DNA of 64,000 bases from Mesorhizobium sp. J8 (GCF_016591715.1 NZ_AP024109.1:1364001-1428000), one strand, 5' to 3'; positions 51,186 through 60,819 are shown, numbered from the stretch's first letter. The notes: generated from the letters alone by a model not told the origin. Numbers and translations: made by a program.

Positions 51186-51915
51186 GTGATGCAGCGTCGG
51201 GCCGCCGTAAGCTTGGGTGACCTGCTGGCGGGAGATCTGCGACTTGTTGGCGGACCTTCCACAGTTGAACCGCTTGCCGGCCGAATTAGGGCGGAGCAGG
51301 TCAGCATCGTGCTTCGCAACACGCCTCTGGGCATGTTTGCGAACATACTCAATGCAGCCATTCTGGTCATGGCGCTTCGGGGCTCGGCCGACCAACTAAT
51401 GCCATCCTATGGGCGAGTGGCATCATCGTGCCGGCTGCTATTGTGGGCCTCAGAGCGAAATCCGTTTCGGTCGGTAAAACCAAAATCGGGTGTACCGCCG
51501 CACGACGCAAAATCTGGTCCGGAACGCCTTCTTGTTCGGAACTTGGTGGGGGCTCGCTTCCCGTTCTGTTCTTCAGCGGCGCAACAAGCGCAGCTCAAGT
51601 CGTCATTACCTGCTTGAGCGCTGAGATGATCGTCGGCGGACCGCCTCTTTTTCCACGATCCCGATTGTGGCCATCGCCTATACGCTTCCAATCTTCCTCG
51701 GTTCGGCGCTTGCAATTGCGCGGGTGGACGGCTCGATCAATCTGCCCGTCGCATTCCTGATCGTGACCTACGGCCCCACGTTGTTGCGTGCAGTGCTTGC
51801 CCACGGGTTCGAATTTACCCAGTGGCTGATTTCGCAAGCCGACAGCGAACGCGCCATTCGACGAGATTCCTGTCCTTGGCTCCCATTGGCGAGTCTACCA
51901 GAGCACCTTTATTAG
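51186..51915 (+). pseudogene. Decayed N-terminal membrane sensor of a GGDEF/EAL-type protein
   Basis: Fragments in changing frames line up as one membrane domain: IRAEQVSIVLRNTPLGMFAN, ILNAAILVMALRGSADQ, IIVPAAIVGLRAKSV, VITCLSAEMIVGG, then IPIVAIAYTLPIFLGSALAI and INLPVAFLIVTYGPTLLRAV. This resembles the 5-6-helix N-terminal domain found before GGDEF/EAL modules in rhizobial cyclic-di-GMP enzymes. At least two frameshifts occur, and the catalytic domains are missing. Confidence 0.55.
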
Positions 51916-52268
51916 CTGAATCACTATCGTCTGCTTGGCTCGGCTCCCGGTGCCGTCAAAGCGGCTCCGACCCCGCCCTCGTCCGAGATGAGCGCGGCAA
52001 CGGCGTTCACGCGCATCGCCAATCGCGACTTGCTGACTCAGCCAAGGCCCCATTCTTTCTGTTGTCGCAAAGCTTTCACATAACTTTACGGACTCTTTGC
52101 GAACTCAGATCGCTCAGGGTGATACATTCAGCAAAGAGGTCAGTGGGTGACACTGATGCACGTTGCGCGCTCCGGCCTCAGCTGGAACGGGAGTGCGGGA
52201 TCGGTGGATATGAGGTTGTTCGCTTGTAGCCGGAACGGTCGCCGATCAGCGCATCGAGATCGGCGCTT
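51916..52268. other. Unassigned sequence
   Basis: These 353 bp contain no gene I can support; open frames are short and unlike any family. They probably represent a deletion scar between the sensor remnant and the transporter fragment. Confidence 0.4.
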
Positions 52269-52520
52269 GTGACACTGACGACCGGCGGTATGGGCGGCCT
52301 GCTCATCCTGTCTCAGAAGTCCATTTTCTGCGGCTATCTGAAGCTTCCCTTCGATTCGGCGTTCGCCCTGGCGGCGGATGCAGCCGTGGATACGTTCATG
52401 ACGCTGGCCAGCATCTCCGCTGTGGCGGCGAGCACGGCACAGATCGCGCCCAGCCACAGGGAGGCGGCGCAGCCTGCCGAGAGCGCATCCGAACAGCTCG
52501 AAGCCGAGCCGGTCCGATGA
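52269..52520 (+). pseudogene. C-terminal fragment of a probable transporter
   Basis: An 83-residue frame (LPFDSAFALAADAAVDTFMT, then LASISAVAASTAQIAP) ends with a polar, Glu/Ala-rich tail. The 'LAADAxxDxFMT..N/S.SxxAAxTA' pattern recalls the C-terminus of dicarboxylate/amino-acid:cation symporters. The membrane part upstream is missing. Its stop overlaps the racemase start by ATGA, so transporter and racemase were once coupled. The family assignment is weak. Confidence 0.35.
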
Positions 52521-53332
52521 TCGACGAGACCATCCGGCCACGGCTCGGCATCATCGGCGGTCTCGGACCGCTTGCCTCGGCCGATTTTTACTTCAAGCTG
52601 ACCCGGATGACCGAGGCGCTCCGCGACAACGAGCATGTGCCCGCCGTCGTCCTCAGCGTGCCGCAACTGCCAGACAGGACCGAAGCGATCCTTGCCGGCC
52701 ATGACGGGCCGCTGGCGCCCCTGCAAGCAGCGGTCTCGACGCTCAATGCGCTCGGCGTCACCTTCATCGCGATGCCGTGCAACACCGCCCATCATTGGTA
52801 CGGTCGACTGGCAGCGAACTCGCGTGCGGAGATCATCCACATCGGCGACGCCGCGGTGACGGAAATCCGTCGCAGTTTGGGCCACGGGCGGATTGTGAAC
52901 CTTGCAACCCGCGGCACGCTCGTCTCGGGCTTCTATCAAAACAGGATATCGGCGGCGGGATTTGAGCTCTGCCTTCCCGTGGGCTCGGAGTTTCAGGAGC
53001 GCATCGACAACGCGATCGCTCTCGTCAAGGCTGGCTCGATCGCGGATGCGGCGATTGAGACCGAGTGCGCGCTGCATCTCGCCCGATTGGCCGGCGCCGA
53101 TGCCGCCCTGCTTGGCTGCACCGACCTGTCAGTAGTGGCCGCCAGCCTCAACATTACGAAGAGATTGATCGTCATCGACAGCAATACTGCTTTGGCACGA
53201 GCCTGTCTGACCCGGTTGGGCTTTGGCGCCCAGGAAGCCAGAGGCCCACCGACCGTGTCGCGGCTGGCAGGGCAAGACCGCTCACCCTGGCGTGCCGGGC
53301 CGCGGGCTTCATGGCCGCGCGGAGGGCGATGA
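52517..53332 (+). CDS. Aspartate/glutamate racemase family protein
   Basis: This cofactor-independent racemase (271 residues) begins PRLGIIGGLGPLASADFYFK and has both catalytic cysteines in context: AMPCNTAHHWY near residue 93 and LLGCTDLSVVAA near residue 200. It interconverts L- and D-Asp or Glu. After LARACLTRLGFGAQ the last 35 residues are Arg/Pro-rich and unlike the family, so the original C-terminus was probably replaced by a frameshift or junction. The gene is coupled to the transporter fragment. Confidence 0.8.
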   Translation: MIDETIRPRLGIIGGLGPLASADFYFKLTRMTEALRDNEHVPAVVLSVPQLPDRTEAILAGHDGPLAPLQAAVSTLNALGVTFIAMPCNTAHHWYGRLAANSRAEIIHIGDAAVTEIRRSLGHGRIVNLATRGTLVSGFYQNRISAAGFELCLPVGSEFQERIDNAIALVKAGSIADAAIETECALHLARLAGADAALLGCTDLSVVAASLNITKRLIVIDSNTALARACLTRLGFGAQEARGPPTVSRLAGQDRSPWRAGPRASWPRGGR

Positions 53333-53715
53333 TTGTGCTAGTTTCAATGAGCTTGAACTCACGCCTTTGTATCAGCAACGCCGTTGCCAGCGGGTCGAGC
53401 GCCATGTCCTTGAAGGCCAGATCCCCTTGGCCAAGGTGCTCTTGACGGTCCGCATGAATTGACAGAAAGGCCTTCGTTTCACATTGCGAATCAGGGAACA
53501 GGGTCAACATATTGATCCCGGAGGAAGTGGGCAATGGAAGGCTTCTTCTATCCCGCGCGGAACAGTCCGCAAGTCTAGATGCCCGACCGAGCACATTGGC
53601 AGTGGAAGGTTCCTTGCAATTTGTAAGTCAGCTTGCCGGCGGCATCCGGCTCGCTGTGCTGCCGGCATTCTGCATCTTAGTCATAAATAACTGAAATCAT
53701 TAATCTTGCATGCTA
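53333..53715. other. Sequence between the racemase and the hydrogenase promoter
   Basis: No recognised gene is present. A plus-strand frame ending at 53694 (VSQLAGGIRLAVLPAFCILV) has a hydrophobic end but no family likeness. The right part should hold upstream activator sites for the hup promoter; I find no clear TGT-N10-ACA NifA site. Confidence 0.4.
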
Positions 53716-53731
53716 CGGCATTAAACTTGCT
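53716..53731 (+). promoter_or_regulatory. Candidate sigma-54 promoter upstream of hupS
   Basis: CGGCATTAAACTTGCT has the invariant GG and GC separated by 10 bp (53717-53718 and 53729-53730) and matches TGGCAC-N5-TTGC at 8 of 10 positions. Transcription would start near 53742, leaving a leader of about 45 nt before hupS. In Rhizobium leguminosarum, hupS is driven by a NifA-dependent sigma-54 promoter, so the position agrees with a known scheme. Confidence 0.6.
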
Positions 53732-53786
53732 TGCCTCTTCGTGCCAGCGGTGTCGAGGGATGCCGCTGCCCGTGGAGGAGAGCCCG

Positions 53787-54863
53787 ATGCAAGAGACCTT
53801 CTATAAAGTCATGCGGCGGCAAGGGATTACCCGCCGAAGCTTCCTGAAATTCTGCCGCCTGACGGCGGCGTCGCTCGGCCTCGGCCCGGCCTTCGCGCCG
53901 AAGATCGCCTACGCGATGGAATCGAAGCCGCGCATTCCGGTGCTCTGGCTGCACGGGCTCGAATGCACCTGCTGCTCGGAGAGCTTCATCCGCTCGGCTC
54001 ACCCGCTCGCTAAGGACGTCGTGCTCTCGATGCTTTCGCTCGATTACGACGACACGATCATGGCGGCGGCCGGCCACCAGGCCGAGGCGATCGTCACCGA
54101 GACGGTCGAGCAGTACAAGGGCAACTACATCCTCGCCGTCGAAGGCAATCCGCCCCTCAACGAGGACGGTATGTTCTGCATCATCGGCGGCAAGCCCTTT
54201 GTCGACCAGCTCAAATACGCCGCCCAGAACGCCAAGGCGATCATATCCTGGGGGTCCTGCGCCTCATGGGGCTGCGTGCAGGCGGCGCGGCCGAACCCGA
54301 CGCGGGCGACGCCCGTCCACAAGGTTCCCGGCCTGCCGGACAAGCCGATCATCAAGGTGCCCGGCTGCCCGCCCATCGCCGAGGTGATGACGGCCGTCAT
54401 CACCTACATCCTGACCTTCGAGCGCTTCCCCGAGCTTGACCGGCAGGGCCGGCCGAAAATGTTCTACAGCCAGCGCATCCACGACAAATGCTACCGGCGG
54501 CCGCATTTCGACGCCGGCCAGTTCGTCGAGGCCTTCGACGACGAGGGCGCGCGCAAGGGCTACTGCCTCTACAAGATGGGCTGCAAGGGCCCCACCACCT
54601 ACAACGCCTGCTCCACCGTGAGCTGGAACGGTGGCCTCTCCTTCCCGATCCAGGCCGGCCACCCCTGCATCGGCTGCTCCGAAGACGGCTTCTGGGACAA
54701 GGGCGATTTCTACAACCGCCTCAGCAACGTCAACGGCTTCGGCGTTGAGGCCAACGCCGACAGGATCGGGGCGACGGCCGCGACCGTGGTAGGCGCCGCG
54801 GCGGCAGCGCATGCGGCGGCGAGCGTCGTCAAGCGGATGCGCGAAAAGGGAGGACAAAGCTGA
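53787..54863 (+). CDS. hupS: Uptake [NiFe]-hydrogenase small subunit
   Basis: The 358-residue precursor has a twin-arginine signal ([20 protein letters not shown]), so the folded dimer is exported across the inner membrane. Fe-S cluster ligands are in [10 protein letters not shown] (proximal cluster), [30 protein letters not shown] and [21 protein letters not shown]-terminal hydrophobic helix anchors it to the membrane. It passes electrons from the HupL active site to cytochrome b HupC. ATG 53787 follows a GAGGAG ribosome site. Its stop overlaps hupL (TGATG). Confidence 0.97.
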   Translation: MQETFYKVMRRQGITRRSFLKFCRLTAASLGLGPAFAPKIAYAMESKPRIPVLWLHGLECTCCSESFIRSAHPLAKDVVLSMLSLDYDDTIMAAAGHQAEAIVTETVEQYKGNYILAVEGNPPLNEDGMFCIIGGKPFVDQLKYAAQNAKAIISWGSCASWGCVQAARPNPTRATPVHKVPGLPDKPIIKVPGCPPIAEVMTAVITYILTFERFPELDRQGRPKMFYSQRIHDKCYRRPHFDAGQFVEAFDDEGARKGYCLYKMGCKGPTTYNACSTVSWNGGLSFPIQAGHPCIGCSEDGFWDKGDFYNRLSNVNGFGVEANADRIGATAATVVGAAAAAHAAASVVKRMREKGGQS

Positions 54864-56659
54864 TGCGTATCCAGACACCGAACGGGTTCAATCTCGACAC
54901 CTCCGGACAGCGCGTCGTGGTCGATCCGGTGACCCGCATCGAAGGCCATATGCGCTGCGAGGTCAACATCGACCAGAACAACGTCATCCGCAACGCGGTC
55001 TCGACCGGAACCATGTGGCGCGGGCTCGAAGTCATTCTCAAGGGGCGGGATCCGCGCGATGCCTGGGCCTTCACCCAGCGAATCTGCGGCGTGTGCACCG
55101 GAACGCATGCGCTCACCTCGGTGCGCGCGGTCGAGGATGCGCTCGGCATCATGATCCCCGAGAACGCGAACTCGATCCGCAACATCATGCAGCTCTCGCT
55201 GCAGGTGCACGATCACCTCGTGCATTTCTATCACCTGCACGCGCTCGACTGGGTAAACCCCGTCAACGCGCTCAAGGCCGATCCCAAGGCGACATCGGAA
55301 CTGCAGCAGACGGTTTCGCCAAGCCATCCGATGTCGTCGCCCGGCTATTTCCGCGACGTCCAGAACCGGCTGAAGAAATTCGTCGAGAGCGGCCAGCTCG
55401 GCCCGTTCAAGAACGGCTACTGGACCAACCCGGCCTACCTGTTGCCACCCGAGGCCGACCTAATGGGGGTCACGCACTATCTCGAAGCGCTCGATTTCCA
55501 GAAGGAGATCATGACGACGCGAACGATCTTCGGCGGCAAGGATATCCATCCGAACTGGCTGGTCGGGGGCGTGCCATGCGCGATCAACATCGACGGGGAA
55601 CTCGCCGCCGGCGCGCCGATCAACATGGAGCGGCTGAACTATGTTCGCAGCGTCATCGACCGCTCGATCGAGTTCGTCGAAAACGTCTACATTCCCGACG
55701 TCATCGCCATCGGCGGCTTCTACAAGGGCTGTCTCTATGGCGGAGGGCTGTCGGGCAAGAGCGTGCTTGCCTATGGCGACATTCCCGACAAGGCGAACGA
55801 CTATTCGGGCGCCAATCTCCTGATGCCGCAGGGCGCGATCATCAACGGCAATCTCAAGGAGGTGCTGCCGGTCGACGTGCGCGATCCCGAGCAGGTCCAG
55901 GAATTCGTGCCGCATTCCTGGTACAAATATCCGGACGAGGCAAAGGGCCTTCACCCCTGGGACGGCGTCACCGAGGCGCATTACGAACTCGGGCCGAACG
56001 CCAAGGGCACGCGCACCAACATCGTCGAGATCGACGAGAACGCGAAATATTCCTGGATCAAGGCGCCGCGCTGGCGAGGCAATGCCATGGAGGTCGGGCC
56101 GCTCGCCCGCTACGTCGTCGGCTATGCCCAGGGCCGCGAGGACATCAAGGAGCAGGTCGCTTGGACGCTGAGGGCGCTCGACGTTCCCTTCGAGGCGCTG
56201 TTCTCGACGCTTGGCCGCACCGCGGCGCGCGCGCTTGAAGCGCAATGGGCCGCGCGCAAGCAGGCCTATTTCCTTGACAAGCTGGTCGCCAACATCAAGG
56301 CGGGCGATAGCGCGACGGCGAGCGCCGACAAATGGGACCCGAAGACCTGGCCCTCGGAGGTCAAGGGCGTCGGCTTCACCGAGGCGCCGCGCGGGGCGCT
56401 CGGCCACTGGGTGCGCATCAAGGAGGGCCGCATCGAGAACTACCAGTGCGTCGTGCCGACCACCTGGAACGGCTCGCCGCGCGATCATCAAGGCAATATC
56501 GGCGCGTTCGAGGCGTCGCTCATGGACACGAAGGTGGAACGGCCGGAGGAGCCGGTCGAGATCCTCAGAACCATCCACAGTTTCGACCCCTGCCTTGCCT
56601 GCTCGACCCATGTGATAGATCCGGACGGCCGGGAATTGGCCAATGTGAAGGTGCGCTAG
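54863..56659 (+). CDS. hupL: Uptake [NiFe]-hydrogenase large subunit
   Basis: The 598-residue subunit carries the NiFe site. The N-terminal ligand motif is [20 protein letters not shown] and the C-terminal motif is [10 protein letters not shown]. After the histidine, the tail [15 protein letters not shown] is the peptide expected to be removed by the HupD protease once nickel is inserted. It oxidises hydrogen, in nodules typically the H2 released by nitrogenase. It overlaps hupS by one base and all four nickel-ligand cysteines are present. Confidence 0.97.
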   Translation: MRIQTPNGFNLDTSGQRVVVDPVTRIEGHMRCEVNIDQNNVIRNAVSTGTMWRGLEVILKGRDPRDAWAFTQRICGVCTGTHALTSVRAVEDALGIMIPENANSIRNIMQLSLQVHDHLVHFYHLHALDWVNPVNALKADPKATSELQQTVSPSHPMSSPGYFRDVQNRLKKFVESGQLGPFKNGYWTNPAYLLPPEADLMGVTHYLEALDFQKEIMTTRTIFGGKDIHPNWLVGGVPCAINIDGELAAGAPINMERLNYVRSVIDRSIEFVENVYIPDVIAIGGFYKGCLYGGGLSGKSVLAYGDIPDKANDYSGANLLMPQGAIINGNLKEVLPVDVRDPEQVQEFVPHSWYKYPDEAKGLHPWDGVTEAHYELGPNAKGTRTNIVEIDENAKYSWIKAPRWRGNAMEVGPLARYVVGYAQGREDIKEQVAWTLRALDVPFEALFSTLGRTAARALEAQWAARKQAYFLDKLVANIKAGDSATASADKWDPKTWPSEVKGVGFTEAPRGALGHWVRIKEGRIENYQCVVPTTWNGSPRDHQGNIGAFEASLMDTKVERPEEPVEILRTIHSFDPCLACSTHVIDPDGRELANVKVR

Positions 56660-56671
56660 AGAGGAATTGAG

Positions 56672-57250
56672 ATGAGACGCACGGTTCTGAAACTTGCTTC
56701 CGCCGAGGACGCGCTCGCGGCTCTCGCCGACCCCGCGTTCGCCCATCTCGGCGTCGGCCATACCGATGGCTTTGCCGCCGGCATGGTGCATCCTTTGCTG
56801 GGTCTCGACTATCTGATGGCTATGGCCGGGGTCGGCATCTGGTCGGCGACGGCTGCGCCGTCTAGGCCGTGGGCGGCGCCGGCGGCCTTCGTTGGCATGA
56901 TGGTCGCCGGCGCGGCGCTCTCATTCGTCGGCATATGCTTGCCGGCGGTCGAAGGCATGATCGCCCTCTCTGTGCTCGTGCTCGGGCTGATGATCGTAGC
57001 CGGCGCGGGGCTGCCGACCGCCCGTCGGGATCGGCCTCGCCAGCCTCTTCGCCGTCTTCCACGGCCACGCCCATGCCAGCGAGGCGACCCGCGCGGCCCT
57101 GGCCTATGTCGCGGGCTTCACGCTCTCGACCGCAGCGCTGCACGGGCTCGGCGTCGGCGTGGGGCTGAAGCTCGGCAAATGGCCCAGACCCGCGCGGGCA
57201 TCGGCATTCTCGTCGCCGGCTTCGGTGCGGCACTGGTCTTCGGTGGCTAG
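56672..57250 (+). pseudogene. hupE: HupE nickel permease, with two compensating frameshifts
   Basis: HupE/UreJ proteins are about 190-residue membrane permeases supplying nickel. The start (HLGVGHTDGFAAGMVHPLLG) and the end (RAGIGILVAGFGAALVFGG) are in one frame. From about 57022 to 57185 the conserved sequence (GIGLASLFAVFHGHAHASEA, then YVAGFTLSTAALHGLGVGV) is in another frame. One extra C near 57022 and one missing G near 57187 explain this. As read, about 54 central residues, including the metal-binding HGHAH, are replaced by Arg-rich nonsense. It lies between hupL and hupC, unlike R. leguminosarum. Confidence 0.85.
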
Positions 57251-57259
57251 GAGGCAGCT

Positions 57260-57964
57260 ATGAGCGTCAGCCACACACCGCGCAGCGAGGATGTCGTCTA
57301 TGTCTACGAGGCGCCGCTGCGCCTCTGCCACTGGGTCAACGCCTTCGCGATCTTCACCCTGGCCGGAACTGGCTACCTGATCGGCTCACCGCCGCCGGCG
57401 GTCGGGGGCGAGGCAAGCGCCAGCTTCCTGTTCGGCTGGATCCGCTATCTGCATTTCAGCGCCGGCTACGTGCTTGCCGTCGGCTTCGCCTTCCGCATCT
57501 ACTGGGCGTTCGTGGGCAGCGAGCATGCCCGCCAGATCTTCCTGCCGCCTGTCCTGAGCGGCCGGTTCTGGCGCGAGCTCTGGCAAGAGGTGCTCTGGTA
57601 CGCGATGCTCGTCAAGGAGCCGATGAGATATTCCGGGCACAATCCGCTCGCCACGCTCGCCATGCATATCCTGTTCGTCTGGTTCACGATCTTCATGATC
57701 GTGACGGGGTTTGCGCTCTACGGCGAAGGCGAGGGGATGGGGTCGTGGCAGTACGGCCTGTTCACGAGCTGGGTGATTCCGCTCTTTGGCCAGAGCCAGG
57801 ACGTCCATACCTGGCATCATCTCGGAATGTGGGTGATCATCTGCTTCATCATCGTCCATATCTACGTCGCGTTGCGTGAGGACATCATGTCGAGGCAGTC
57901 GATCATCTCCTCAATGTTCTCGGGCTGGCGGACCTTGCGAGCCAACGAGGCGCCCAAGGACTGA
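57260..57964 (+). CDS. hupC: Hydrogenase b-type cytochrome subunit
   Basis: The 234-residue membrane protein has four transmembrane segments and the Ni/Fe-hydrogenase cytochrome b pattern: YVYEAPLRLCHWVNAFAIFT, YLHFSAGYVLAVGFAFRIYW, then DVHTWHHLGMWVII and HIYVALREDIM. The conserved histidines bind two b haems. It anchors HupSL and passes electrons to quinone. A strong terminator follows, closing the first hydrogenase transcription unit. Confidence 0.95.
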   Translation: MSVSHTPRSEDVVYVYEAPLRLCHWVNAFAIFTLAGTGYLIGSPPPAVGGEASASFLFGWIRYLHFSAGYVLAVGFAFRIYWAFVGSEHARQIFLPPVLSGRFWRELWQEVLWYAMLVKEPMRYSGHNPLATLAMHILFVWFTIFMIVTGFALYGEGEGMGSWQYGLFTSWVIPLFGQSQDVHTWHHLGMWVIICFIIVHIYVALREDIMSRQSIISSMFSGWRTLRANEAPKD

Positions 57965-57995
57965 CTCCCACCGATGCTTGTGACCGCGAGCACTT

Positions 57996-58032
57996 GGCCG
58001 GTGCGGCGTGCAGCCGCGCCGGCCTTCTTTTT
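57996..58032 (+). terminator. Rho-independent terminator after hupC
   Basis: A 12-bp GC-rich stem (GGCCGGTGCGGC with GCCGCGCCGGCC, one G-U pair) and a 5-nt loop are followed directly by TTCTTTTT. It lies 31 bp after the hupC stop and should separate hupSLEC from hupD and later genes. Confidence 0.9.
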
Positions 58033-58210
58033 GCCGGCTGACAGGCGACTTTTCTGCGTGTGAAATGTCTGCTTCCCGCCAACTTTGTCGTTGGGTGTGG
58101 AAGGTCTCTTTCTGACTGGCTGACGAAACTGGCAGCCCACGTTTCAGTATTGAGCCGCGACCGGCCCTCGTATCCTTGCTTTTGCTGGGTTCGCCCGAGC
58201 CTCGTAAATT

Positions 58211-58226
58211 TGGCCCGCTTCTTGCG
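58211..58226 (+). promoter_or_regulatory. Candidate sigma-54 promoter upstream of hupD
   Basis: TGGCCCGCTTCTTGCG matches the -24/-12 consensus TGGCAC-N5-TTGC at 9 of 10 positions, with GG at 58212 and GC at 58224 spaced by 10 bp. Transcription would begin near 58237, just upstream of the hupD ribosome site at about 58250. Sitting after a strong terminator, it would drive hupD-K and hyp separately but with the same type of control as hupS. The stretch 57965-58263 holds no gene. Confidence 0.65.
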
Positions 58227-58263
58227 CCTTCTGTCGGAAAGCTGGAGGTAGGAGAAAAAGCCT

Positions 58264-58953
58264 TTGGAGGACGCACCCTCGGTGCTGGTACTCGGCATCG
58301 GCAATCTGTTGTGGGCCGACGAAGGCTTCGGTGTCCGCGTCGTGGAAGAATTCGACCGTCTCTACGAGTCTCCCGAAAACATGCGCGTGATGGATGGCGG
58401 CACGCAGGGCATCTATCTCGTCCAGCACATCCGTCAGGCCGATATTCTGGTCGTCTTCGACGCGGTCGACTATGGCCTGCCTCCCGCCACGATCAAGGTC
58501 GTCGAGGGCGACGAGGTCCCCGCCTTCCTCGGCGTGAAGAAGGTTTCCCTGCATCAGACCGGCTTCCAGGATGTGCTGGCAATGGCGGCGATGATGGGCG
58601 ACTACCCTCGGCATCTGCTCCTGGTCGGCGTGCAGCCCGAGGAGTTGGAGGATTATGGCGGCAGTCTACGCCCGGCTGTCAGGGACCGCATCGCCCCGGC
58701 TATCGGCATCGCCGTCGACTGGCTTGTCCGCCGGGGAGTAATAGTGGAACGACGCGCCGAGCCGCTTGCCGAAGACGAGACGCTCGCTTCGTGCGAGATG
58801 CGGATCGGCCTCTATGAGAGCGGGCGGCCGCGGCCCGACGAGGCCTGCCGCATCGGCGATGCGCGCATCCTGCAAGGCGGCGGCTTCCGCGCACCGGAGA
58901 ATTACGAGAGCGAGATCGATCTGCTTCTCGGTTCGCGGGCAGGGCAGGGCTGA
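58264..58953 (+). CDS. hupD: Hydrogenase maturation endopeptidase HupD
   Basis: HupD removes the C-terminal peptide of HupL after nickel insertion. The 229-residue protein starts at TTG 58264, ten bases after an AGGAG site. Nickel-sensing ligands are present in context: LWADEGFGVRVVE (Glu), VVFDAVDYG (Asp) and SLHQTGFQDVLA (His). The C-terminal 30 residues extend beyond the usual length of about 200. Its stop overlaps hupF (TGATG). Confidence 0.93.
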   Translation: MEDAPSVLVLGIGNLLWADEGFGVRVVEEFDRLYESPENMRVMDGGTQGIYLVQHIRQADILVVFDAVDYGLPPATIKVVEGDEVPAFLGVKKVSLHQTGFQDVLAMAAMMGDYPRHLLLVGVQPEELEDYGGSLRPAVRDRIAPAIGIAVDWLVRRGVIVERRAEPLAEDETLASCEMRIGLYESGRPRPDEACRIGDARILQGGGFRAPENYESEIDLLLGSRAGQG

Positions 58954-59279
58954 TGTGCGTCGGCGTGCCCCTCGAGGTGATCGAATCGCACGACGGCGTT
59001 GCGCTCTGCCGGGGGCGTGCCGGACTGCACCGGATCGACATGACGCTCACCGGTGACCAGCCGGCCGGCACGTGGCTCATCGCCTTCCTCGACGCGGCGC
59101 GCGAGGTGATCACGCCTGAGGCTGCGCGCCGGATCGCCGACGCTCTAGAAGCCGCCGAGCGAGCGCTCGCCGGCGAGACCGACCTCGACCATCTCTTCGC
59201 CGATCTCGCCGGCCGCGAACCGCAATTGCCGGAGCACCTGCGCGCCGCTCTTTCAGCACAAACCACGGAGCATGCCTGA
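58953..59279 (+). CDS. hupF: HypC-family hydrogenase chaperone HupF
   Basis: The 108-residue protein belongs to the HypC/HupF family. The second-residue cysteine of MCVGVPLEVI, which binds the iron precursor and the large subunit, is present. Compared with true HypC it has a longer helical C-terminus (ALEAAERALAGETDLDHLFA), typical of HupF, which stabilises HupL under oxygen. It overlaps hupD by one base and hupG by eight bases. A second HypC-type gene lies at 63813. Confidence 0.9.
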   Translation: MCVGVPLEVIESHDGVALCRGRAGLHRIDMTLTGDQPAGTWLIAFLDAAREVITPEAARRIADALEAAERALAGETDLDHLFADLAGREPQLPEHLRAALSAQTTEHA

Positions 59280-59727
59280 GTCCATGTTTTCGCCGCTACT
59301 CAGCACGATGATCGAGCGCCACGGCATGGCTGTCGTTGACGAAATGACGGTGCATGCGTTCGCCGAAAACCACGACTTCACGGTGCTCTTCTTCCCCGGC
59401 GACTGGCAGCGGCTCGTCGAGAGCAATGACGTGGCGGTGATCCTGCCGGAGCTGGCCGCAGCCTTCCAGGGCGTGTTCAAGGCGGCGGTCGTGGCCAAGG
59501 AGAGCCAGCGCAAGCTGCAGAGCCACTTTCGGGTCAACGCGTTCCCCGCGCTCGTTTTCCTGAGAAACGGCCGATATCTCGGCGTGATCAAGCGTGTGCT
59601 CGACTGGGAGGACTACCTCGGCGAGATTTCCTCCATCCTGGCGCGCGAGCCTTCCGCGCCGCCGCCCTTCGAACTACCGGAGGGCTGCGCAACCGGCAAT
59701 CATCACGATCACGACCATTTCCACTGA
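59272..59727 (+). CDS. hupG: Hydrogenase accessory protein HupG (HyaE-like)
   Basis: The 151-residue protein has a thioredoxin-like fold without the CxxC pair (FTVLFFPGDWQRLVESNDVA, then FRVNAFPALVFLRNGRYLGV), as in HupG/HyaE. It ends in a His-rich tail (NHHDHDHFH) that could bind nickel. The family acts on the Tat-exported small subunit precursor before export. ATG 59272 overlaps the end of hupF; ATG 59284 is an alternative. Confidence 0.88.
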   Translation: MPESMFSPLLSTMIERHGMAVVDEMTVHAFAENHDFTVLFFPGDWQRLVESNDVAVILPELAAAFQGVFKAAVVAKESQRKLQSHFRVNAFPALVFLRNGRYLGVIKRVLDWEDYLGEISSILAREPSAPPPFELPEGCATGNHHDHDHFH

Positions 59728-59751
59728 GCGAAGCCGGGGAGGGTTAGAAAC

Positions 59752-60597
59752 ATGGCGATCACGTCTTTCGGCGGCCTGGGGCCGGGCTCGCAGCCGGTCG
59801 AAGAGGACGGCGGCGAGCTGCAATATATGGAGATGCCTAACGGCATGCGCGCCTTCGCCCGGCCGATCCTGCCCGAAAAGGAAGAGGTTGCCGGGCTGCG
59901 GGCGGCACTCGACGTCCTCTCGGCGGTGGCCGACAGCCTCGCCGCCTTTTCGTCCGGGCGCTCCAACGCGGTCCATGACCTCGCCGGCCTCGACAACGCC
60001 AACCTGGCACTGGTCGACCAGGTGCTTGGCGAAGGCGAGATGTCGGTCATCTGCGGCGACGATGTCCAGGCGCAGGAGTCGGTGCTTGCCGGAGTCTGGC
60101 GCATCCGCCGGTCAGGTCCGGACGGCCGACTCGCGAGCGACACGATCGAGGTGGGGGCCTTCCCGTCCGCCGTGATGGCGGAGGCCTTCGCCGGGAGCCG
60201 CGACTCGCTCGCCGCCCCGCCGGTCTACCCGGCGGGCGTCTTCAACGCGCCGCCGCTGATTGCCGAGATCAACGATCACATAGGCCGCACGGGGCCGGGC
60301 GTCGAGCCGCACGTGATCAACCTGTCGCTCCTGCCGCACACGGAAAAGGATCTTGCCTTTCTCGATAAACTACTGGGACAGGGCCCCGTCGTGGTCCTCT
60401 CGCGCGGCTACGGCAACTGCCGCGTTACGACGACCGGGACGCGGGATGTATGGTGGGTGCGCTTCTACAATTCGACCGAGGCGCTGATCCTCAACACGAT
60501 CGAGGTGACGGCCCTGCCAGAGGTCGTCAGCGCCGCGCCGGAAGACATCGCCGACAGCCACGGCCGGCTGCTCGAAATCCTCGAGGTCTATCGATGA
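59752..60597 (+). CDS. hupH: Hydrogenase expression/formation protein HupH (HyaF-like)
   Basis: The 281-residue protein matches HupH/HyaF: LQYMEMPNGMRAFARPILPE near the N-terminus, HVINLSLLPHTEKDLAFLD in the middle and ALILNTIEVTALPEVVSAAP near the C-terminus. Members are needed to assemble the small subunit's Fe-S clusters. Its stop overlaps the hupI start (ATGA). Confidence 0.9.
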   Translation: MAITSFGGLGPGSQPVEEDGGELQYMEMPNGMRAFARPILPEKEEVAGLRAALDVLSAVADSLAAFSSGRSNAVHDLAGLDNANLALVDQVLGEGEMSVICGDDVQAQESVLAGVWRIRRSGPDGRLASDTIEVGAFPSAVMAEAFAGSRDSLAAPPVYPAGVFNAPPLIAEINDHIGRTGPGVEPHVINLSLLPHTEKDLAFLDKLLGQGPVVVLSRGYGNCRVTTTGTRDVWWVRFYNSTEALILNTIEVTALPEVVSAAPEDIADSHGRLLEILEVYR

Positions 60598-60818
60598 CTG
60601 CGTCCTTCTTCGACGGCTCCTATGGCGGGGACAACGCCAAGATCGGCCCGGCGACGCGGCTCGAGTGCAAGATCTGCTGGCACGTCTATGACCCGGCTGA
60701 GGGCGACGACTACTGGCAGATACCCCGCGAAACGTCTTTCGCCGAGCTGCCGCTGCATTGGAGCTGTCCCAATTGCGACGGCTCCCGGAAGGATTTCATG
60801 GTGATAAAGGACGATTAA
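60594..60818 (+). CDS. hupI: Rubredoxin HupI
   Basis: The 74-residue protein has the two rubredoxin iron-binding knuckles, LECKICWHVYDPAEGDD and WSCPNCDGSRKDFM, giving a single Fe(Cys)4 centre. HupI-type rubredoxins support maturation of the HupS clusters, particularly in the presence of oxygen. It is translationally coupled to hupH. Confidence 0.93.
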   Translation: MTASFFDGSYGGDNAKIGPATRLECKICWHVYDPAEGDDYWQIPRETSFAELPLHWSCPNCDGSRKDFMVIKDD

Positions 60819-60819
60819 C

